Assembly: GCA_944472135.2 (NCBI GenBank)
Contig: OX235270.1
Span: 120,233,842-120,297,841 of the forward strand
Direction of reading: 5' to 3'
Source of the DNA: Trichobilharzia regenti
Lineage: Eukaryota; Platyhelminthes; Trematoda; Strigeidida; Schistosomatidae
Length of the DNA: 64,000 nt
Shown piece by piece: positions 58,534-64,000 of this stretch. Position 1 is the stretch's first letter. Each line of letters opens with the position of its first letter. The position numbers and the translations under genes are program-made. The notes below the pieces were generated by a model, which saw nothing but the letters and a program-made list of their open reading frames with translations, did no database searches and was not told the DNA's origin.

Positions 58534-60705
58534 TTAGACGTAAGTTTTTGGTACGTGTTCAGAAAATCGTAGATATGCCCTTCTTTCTGTTCTTCCAATG
58601 TAACTGCTCCCGCAGATACACGTAAATTTGTATATACAGTTGGAGGTAACATGAGAAGGATATCTATCGATTTTTGATTGCACCAAAGAGCAAGTTGTTC
58701 GATAGATGGGAACGAGCTTGGCTGCAGGATAGGCTATGGCTAGTGATGTACTCAGCCTTCTGTTGATCATCGCTGCAATGTTTTCACCTTTATAGTCAAG
58801 CTGAACGTAGACTGGCTTTTTACCCACTGTGATTTGTTTTACATTTGTGACTTCAGATCTTCCATACTTGTTGATGAACTTTTGAGGATACCCATTTCTC
58901 TTCAATATCTTTTCAAGGAACTCAAACTCCTCCTCTAGTTTCTCTATAGAGCATATTCTCCTCGCTCTATAGTACAGAGTCTTGACTAGACCCCGTTTAA
59001 AGCTATTTGGACAAAAGCTGTTAAAATGCAAGTATTGTCCTTTCCATGTGGGCTTTCGATAAATTGACTTTTGAAGACTACCGTCTTCTAGGCGTTCCAT
59101 GGCGATGTCGAGGAAGTGAAACTTTCCGTCACTTTCATGTTCCATAGTGAAATCAATATTGGCGTGTGCACCATTGAATAATCTTAGTAAGTGTGAAGCA
59201 TGGCTTTCATTTTCGCACACTATAAATGTGTCATCAACATAACGACAGTAGGAAGATGTTTCGTCGATTGCATGTTTCAACTTTGTTCTTTCGAGGTTTG
59301 ACATGAATATATCTGCTAGAACAGGGCTGAGTGGACTGCCCATAGCTACACCATCTATTTGGCGGTAAAACGTGTTGTCAAATTGGAATTGCACATCCAT
59401 GGTACACATAAGCAGTAGGCGTTTGAATTCCGATTCTGGGAGTGGGAGAAGATCGGACTGCTGACAAATGATCTCAATAGTTTCATTGATTGGAATCATT
59501 GTGAATAGGGAGGTTACATCAAATGACACCATGAATTTATTTAGAACGTTCATGTGGTTCACACTTTCAGAGAAATGAAATGAGTCTTTCACCGTGTGCA
59601 CGCCTAGCCGTTGACGAATAGGTTCCAACTTCTCCGCAAGCCAACGTGCCACCTTATGTTGGGGCGAGTTGATCATCGAAAGTATGGGTCTCAGGGGGAC
59701 TTGTTCTTTGTGTATCTTCGGAACGCCATACATGTGTGGCAAGCGGGACCCTCGGGGTTTCAAGTCATTGTACGTGTTTTTGTCAATCAATTTCTTCTTT
59801 AGGAGATCTCTCAAGGCGTTTGTGATACGTTTTTCGACGGCATCTGTCTTATCTTTCTGGCAACTGTCAACTTTAAACCTCAACGGGTCATTTAACACAG
59901 CTTTCATCTTTGCGATGTAGTCCTCTTTGTCCATCAGCACCACACCTGAGCCTTTGTCAGGTCTCAATATAACAATTTTGTCATTATTCTTGAGAGCTTT
60001 CAATGCTCTTAGATGCTCTTCAGAAAGGACTTTGGAATATGACGTTGGAGAAATGAGGTATTGATTTGCAACGTCGACGAGCTTCGATTTGAACCAGCTC
60101 CTCTTGTCATCATCAACTGGAGTGAGGTCACTCAACTGATAGAATAAGTTTTCGAATTGAACTGCGACATCAGTTCTTTCGACAAACTTATTTGGGATGT
60201 GAAAGTTAAATCCAAGAGAAAGTGCTTCCATTTCTATGCGATTTAACTTCAGACTCGACAGATTACAGATAAACTCCTCAGGATTTTCTGGGAAAACTTC
60301 ACACAATTTCTCCTTTGTCAGGGATTTTGAGAGAGTTTTGTAAAATTCTTCACATGTTTTCTGTTGAAGTCCTTGGATGAAATTGATGAATTTGATGCGA
60401 CATACTATACTCAAACTATTGACGACACCATCGAAAGATCGGGCTTCAGTTCTCAATTTAGAAATCAGAGATTCTGTTGATTCAATATGTGATTTTGTAA
60501 TGCGTCGAAGATTCTTGAGAGATGGGGGTAATTTGCAAGAACGCAATGACTTCATGAGATGACGAGGAAAGCAGTGAGACCGCAAGCAATCATGGTAAAA
60601 CTTCAATCGAGTCACCTCTCTTGATATTCTGCAACGAATTGTCACCAAACGATTCAGTGACTTAAAAGATTCTTGGGGAGGCGTTTTTTCAGAAATTTCA
60701 TACAT
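58534..60705 (-). CDS. Penelope-like reverse transcriptase with GIY-YIG nuclease start
   Basis: A 723-residue frame on the minus strand. It would copy PLE RNA at a nicked DNA target; PLE reverse transcriptases are relatives of telomerase. In order: an N-terminal region (1-240); 'RPDKGSGVVLMDKEDY' (248-263); 'HMYGVPKIHKEQVPLRPILS' (324-343); motif A 'FMVSFDVTSLFTMIP' (391-405); motif B 'GVAMGSPLSPVLADIFM' (452-468); catalytic 'YVDD' (489-492); 'FLDIAMER' (531-538); 'YRKPTWKGQYLHFNSF' (549-564); linker; and the GIY-YIG start 'CIYKFTCICGSSYIGRTERR' (690-709). RT motifs are complete with no internal stop. The frame ends early, inside the nuclease, because of an apparent frameshift at 58,545-58,549. 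The ATG at 60,705 lies about 16 bp from the 5' terminal repeat, which is probably the promoter region. No introns are evident. Confidence 0.95.
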   Translation of the reverse strand: MYEISEKTPPQESFKSLNRLVTIRCRISREVTRLKFYHDCLRSHCFPRHLMKSLRSCKLPPSLKNLRRITKSHIESTESLISKLRTEARSFDGVVNSLSIVCRIKFINFIQGLQQKTCEEFYKTLSKSLTKEKLCEVFPENPEEFICNLSSLKLNRIEMEALSLGFNFHIPNKFVERTDVAVQFENLFYQLSDLTPVDDDKRSWFKSKLVDVANQYLISPTSYSKVLSEEHLRALKALKNNDKIVILRPDKGSGVVLMDKEDYIAKMKAVLNDPLRFKVDSCQKDKTDAVEKRITNALRDLLKKKLIDKNTYNDLKPRGSRLPHMYGVPKIHKEQVPLRPILSMINSPQHKVARWLAEKLEPIRQRLGVHTVKDSFHFSESVNHMNVLNKFMVSFDVTSLFTMIPINETIEIICQQSDLLPLPESEFKRLLLMCTMDVQFQFDNTFYRQIDGVAMGSPLSPVLADIFMSNLERTKLKHAIDETSSYCRYVDDTFIVCENESHASHLLRLFNGAHANIDFTMEHESDGKFHFLDIAMERLEDGSLQKSIYRKPTWKGQYLHFNSFCPNSFKRGLVKTLYYRARRICSIEKLEEEFEFLEKILKRNGYPQKFINKYGRSEVTNVKQITVGKKPVYVQLDYKGENIAAMINRRLSTSLAIAYPAAKLVPIYRTTCSLVQSKIDRYPSHVTSNCIYKFTCICGSSYIGRTERRAYLRFSEHVPKTYV

Positions 60706-60722
60706 TTATTCCCCTTAATGAA

Positions 60723-60848
60723 TTTGAACAAAGCAAGAACTACAGTTTTAGCAGAATAATATGGTACCATCATTTATTTCGTTGGCTTCTCATCAGCTGC
60801 TTACAGCTTGCAAATTTTACATGTTGTCAGTTGAAAGAAAATTCCACA
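60723..60848 (-). repeat. PLE terminal repeat (element 5' side)
   Basis: A direct repeat of 57,884-58,053, shorter by the ~43-bp block and otherwise nearly identical. It lies just upstream of the PLE start codon and so probably carries the promoter. Confidence 0.88.
60750..60801 (-). ncRNA. Candidate hammerhead ribozyme, second copy
   Basis: Base for base the same as 57,911-57,962. Cleavage is predicted between 60,755 and 60,754. In PLEs such a ribozyme would process the 5' end of the RNA or cut transcripts that read through tandem copies. That role is known for the class and only inferred here. Confidence 0.5.
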
Positions 60849-60856
60849 CCTGATAT

Positions 60857-61929
60857 ATATATATATGTATATATATGTCCGGATATGCTAAATTGGAAAT
60901 GAAGTCATTGACTTATTTCCATAGCAAATGACTATGAACTTAGGGCCTGGAAAAAGTGACTTATTACGTCTCTTTGTAGCTGATTTTTAACTAGTGGAAG
61001 GCGATTTCTTACTAATGCTGTATTTGTATATTAGATAAGTGCATATAATTGTTTTCTTTTAATTATCACACTTTATCTCAAATGGAGTCTGGCTACTGTT
61101 TGATTGAAATTCACATTTCCATACAATTATGAAATTTGAAATGCGCTCCCAGGTCCCATTAAATGTTTATTAGAACAACATCAGTCAGTAGAGTGTAAAT
61201 TCATTCATATAAAGACTTGTAGATTTTAAAAAAAGTACTTTCACTTGATTCCATAGCTAGTTCTTCTGATAATTAAACACTGAATATTACCGATCTGATG
61301 ATAATTCAATTTGATGTAATCGAAAACAGCCTAAAAGTTTAGCGTTGTCGGTATACCAAATACAGTATAATTACTTACTGTCTGAATCCAAATTTGATTT
61401 TGTCAAAAGTCTACATCCTTCAACCAAAAAGAAAAGACTCATTGAGACGTAAATAAGTTTTGTCCTGGCTCGGCAATCAAAAAGCTGAAAGGGATCAGGA
61501 CTAGGAAATTCAGTCGACAAAGTCAGTTTGTTGTCGTGTGAACGTTAACTTTTACCCATTCAACAGCCACAGTTAGTCTTGAATATCTGTCGGCAACCAG
61601 AACTTACTGGTCATATTCTCTCATTATCAGTTTGAAAAACAATTTCTGTTTATGATAAAGTCAAACATGGAATAAGTTAAATCCACTAAGTCTTCTTAAA
61701 TTGTTAAGTATTGGCTTTGTAGGGATTTTGTTTGATTGGTCGGAGGATTTCATCATGAGCCAATAACTGAAAATTAATCTGATGTTCACTAGCGACTGGC
61801 CCTGTTCAGGCAGTTACCTGTGATTCTTGTGGGAAGCCACGACCAATGGGTTACAGCAGGCTGAAGGTGGGGTAGTAACCCATAGAAGAAGATATTGCGA
61901 AGTGGTCACCCTATATTATGAATTGGTAG
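60857..61929. other. TA array, then unassigned AT-rich DNA
   Basis: A TA-rich array (about 60,853-60,878) follows the PLE target duplication. No gene or recognised repeat was found in the rest. Confidence 0.5.
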
Positions 61930-62130
61930 AAGTTGGAATTCATGGGCTGGCCATTGGATTGGGTCCTAGTGAGTGGTTCAATGGTCTACGAGCTCGCCTT
62001 GTAACCAGAACATCTTGAGTTCGTACTGATGAAGAGTCCCTCGCCAGGACGAAACAGCTGTCCAGTACTCCCTGCAGGTTTTCCAATGTTTCCCTAACTG
62101 ATGTTAGCTCACGATGAAATCTTCCAACCT
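61930..62130 (+). mobile_element. Hammerhead-bearing tRNA-like SINE, best copy
   Basis: The tRNA-like head has A box 'agtgagtggttcaatggtct' and a B box-like 'gagttcgtactg'. The hammerhead at 62,023-62,076 has stem I GUACUG/CAGUAC (6 bp), core AUGAAGA, stem II GUCC/GGAC, GAAA, a two-pair stem III (AC/GU) and cleavage after GUC. Against CUGANGA the only departure is C3 to A, which should stop catalysis. The body continues 'ggttttccaatgtttcccta', 'actgatgttagctcacgatg'. Confidence 0.7.
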
Positions 62131-62685
62131 TCTTAAATTTTCTAACTTTTCTAAAATAAACACGATACTATTTTAATAAACATAGATATCATTTCTAGTT
62201 CTGTAAGTGTTAGACTTTTTTCACACGTATGTATCATGTTAATCTCTGACATACTGTTTGTTAATACCAATCAAATACTTACATATATTTTGACAAGCTT
62301 TTCACATACTTCTCTTATCCAGTTTGTGCTGTTGTTATAGTAGTACAATTCCAACATATCCCACTTACCTTACACACTTATGTTATTGTTGTCATTGTTT
62401 ACATAAATCTCGTGTCATCTGGCGAAAATATCAAATGCGCATATTTTCCATTATAAATAATAACCAGTTAATATACAAACAGTGTATTAAGCATTCTATA
62501 CACAGCAAGCATAAAACATGAAGATGGTTTGGATAGCTTTTTATTGTGCCACCTATTTAACAGAAAACAGTTAGCGTGATTTCTCCTGAATTTAGATTAT
62601 GCATTTATCCATGTAGAAGTGGTTCAAATTTATATTATTTTTAACATGAAATAAAGCAGCAAATGTCAGTGCTGACCTTAGTATT

Positions 62686-62722
<37 letters not shown>

Positions 62723-63199
62723 CAGTAAAAGCATGCAGAATAATGATGTAACATTCTGGTGATTTTCTTTGCTGAATTGTTTTGTTAAGAAGTTCACATA
62801 CACACCAACTGGGTTGGACAAATGTAAACTGAGTGTATTTCAAAAATTAGAAATATAAATGGCAAAGTTTAAAATTTTTATGAAGAAACGAAACACACCT
62901 TATGCATTATAATTAACTGTTGTAAAAACAAGTTCTGTAAAATTAAGAAGACCGAAACAGAATTCAGGAGGGGGAAGAACTGTGAGAATGGTTCACATAT
63001 TTGTTATGGGAAGTTACATGGAAGATTAACAAAATCATAAATCTTACTGAGTTACTTTTAACTAATGCTAACCTGTCTCTTTGTAGGATATTTTATTCCT
63101 CATTCTCAGGGATAATTTCAATGATCTTGTGTTTCATTCACCCCAACATTACACTTAAATTATGAAAGCAGGAAGACCAGCATAAGGCGGAGTGACGAA
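62131..63199. other. Unassigned AT-rich DNA with GT/GA microsatellite
   Basis: No gene was recognised. A compound (GT)n(GA)n tract lies at about 62,685-62,722. Confidence 0.5.
62685..62722. repeat. Compound (GT)n(GA)n microsatellite
   Basis: About nine GT units run directly into about nine GA units. Confidence 0.9.
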
Positions 63200-63742
63200 A
63201 AACTCCCTAAAAGGTCTGGATTTAGCAGTTGATTTATATCCAGTTTTGAAGAAACCAGAAAATCTACAGAGGAAAATCAACAAATCTGTGGAACAGGAAG
63301 ATAAGACGGTATCCCAAGTGAACATAAAGGTGATTAAGGCATTCAACCACCACCATCAACAACTTCAGACACTGATCACAATCAGTGGGCGAAATTCAAC
63401 AGAAACCAAGTGTCTCACTTACCTGGACAATATTGTTTCAGCTGCAGGCATCATATATGAAGAACCAGGAAACAAAGGTAGACGGTCATCCATATAAAAT
63501 CAGTTTGGAAATCCGCTGCACCAGACATAAGAAACGAGGTTAGAATTTTCACCACAAATTTCAAATCGGCTCTGCTATGTTGTTCAGAAAACTGACGCCT
63601 GCGTCAACTAAAGCATTTCAAATATGCTACTTCATACTTTCATCAACAAAGGTCTTCACTCAACACTGAAGACCAAATAGCCTGAAACGAAAGCAACAGG
63701 GAACTCTGTCTACAAACTAACCAAGAACCTTTCACCCAATAT

Positions 63743-63785
<43 letters not shown>

Positions 63786-63965
63786 TGCAGAAGGACCATG
63801 GAGTGGCATCATGCATGAGTCTTTCTAATGGAACCTAAATTGGAAAGATGAGTTAGGTGTTCAAGGGTGACATGGAAAAGATTGTGTGAGAAGATGAAAG
63901 CTTGAAGGCAAACGTTAAGCCAGCTAGAAAAGACTATAGAGGATACCGTTTAGTGGAAATACGCT
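63200..63965 (+). mobile_element. Degraded RTE-clade LINE, split by a TA array
   Basis: Plus frame 63,192-63,497 reads 'KGLDLAVDLYPVLKKPEN', a decayed form of the LEFADDICLISHKLED active-site segment, then 'TKCLTYLDNIVSA' where RTE proteins have a TK-FTYLGS-type motif. The C-terminal part continues ('aaggtcttcactcaacactg', 'caagggtgacatggaaaaga') on both sides of a (TA)n array at 63,737-63,782. The 3' tail hairpin is not visible before the decay. The active-site pair reads VD, so the first Asp is lost. Confidence 0.7.
63737..63782. repeat. (TA)n microsatellite inside RTE fragment
   Basis: About 22 TA units with one AAT break, interrupting the RTE C-terminal region. Confidence 0.9.
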
Positions 63966-64000
63966 TCTGAAGACAAAATTTCAACTCAGATCCCAAGTGA

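Larger units (their letters stand above)
57884..60848 (-). mobile_element. Near-intact Penelope-like element (first family)
   Basis: An element of about 2.97 kb on the minus strand. Direct terminal repeats lie at 57,884-58,053 and 60,723-60,848 and bracket one long RT/GIY-YIG frame. The insertion is flanked by CACACCTGATAT (57,873-57,884 and 60,845-60,856), of which at least the last 8 bases lie outside the element. The target was a tRNA-headed SINE. Both terminal repeats are nearly identical apart from a ~43-bp stretch present only in the left one, which points to a fairly recent insertion. Frameshifts near the C-terminus may have disabled it. Confidence 0.92.

Noticed and set aside
1..64000. 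CRISPR arrays, bacterial operons, rRNA genes
   Set aside because: Nothing of the kind is present; sequence character and repeat families are those of an animal nuclear genome.

Overview
The window looks like repeat-dense, AT-rich DNA from a blood fluke (Schistosoma or a close relative). The evidence is an Smα-type hammerhead SINE, RTE-clade LINE fragments, tRNA-headed SINEs and several families of Penelope-like elements (PLEs), all with the look of schistosome repeats. The genus is inferred from repeat content; the species cannot be told. I found no convincing conserved host protein-coding gene. The window is probably intergenic DNA or one very large intron, with one weak candidate terminal exon near 13.8 kb (minus strand).

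Layout. 0-5 kb: degraded minus-strand RTE pieces, a 224-bp palindrome made of two facing PLE terminal repeats, and a complete SINE. 6.1-6.6 kb: a short PLE copy bounded by inverted repeats. 9-21 kb: SINEs, two copies of an LTR-like repeat, RTE 3' ends and a PLE tail. 22-36 kb: more SINEs, hammerhead-bearing SINEs and fragments of at least three PLE families. 36.8-38.4 kb: the longest RTE copy, 5'-truncated, with a recognisable reverse transcriptase broken by stop codons. 39-54 kb: hammerhead SINEs, a decayed PLE of about 2 kb with inverted ends (44.1-46.1 kb), an RTE nested in a SINE (51.2-51.8 kb) and PLE pieces. 57.8-60.9 kb: a nearly intact PLE with direct terminal repeats, a target-site duplication and a 723-codon open frame, inserted into a SINE. 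61.9-64 kb: a hammerhead SINE and a decayed RTE.

How the elements relate. The common SINE is a tRNA-like head joined to a body whose last ~50 bp match the 3' end of the RTE LINE (GTTCC/GGAAC hairpin plus AAT repeats), so the RTE is the likely source of its reverse transcriptase. PLE copies in at least four places carry terminal repeats in inverted orientation around a 5'-truncated body. Both terminal repeats of the youngest PLE carry a hammerhead-like fold with an intact core. Nested insertions with recognisable duplications (51.36/51.77 kb, 31.65/31.84 kb, 57.88/60.85 kb) give a relative order of events.

All family assignments come from motifs read by eye. Boundaries of degraded elements are approximate, within a few tens of bases.
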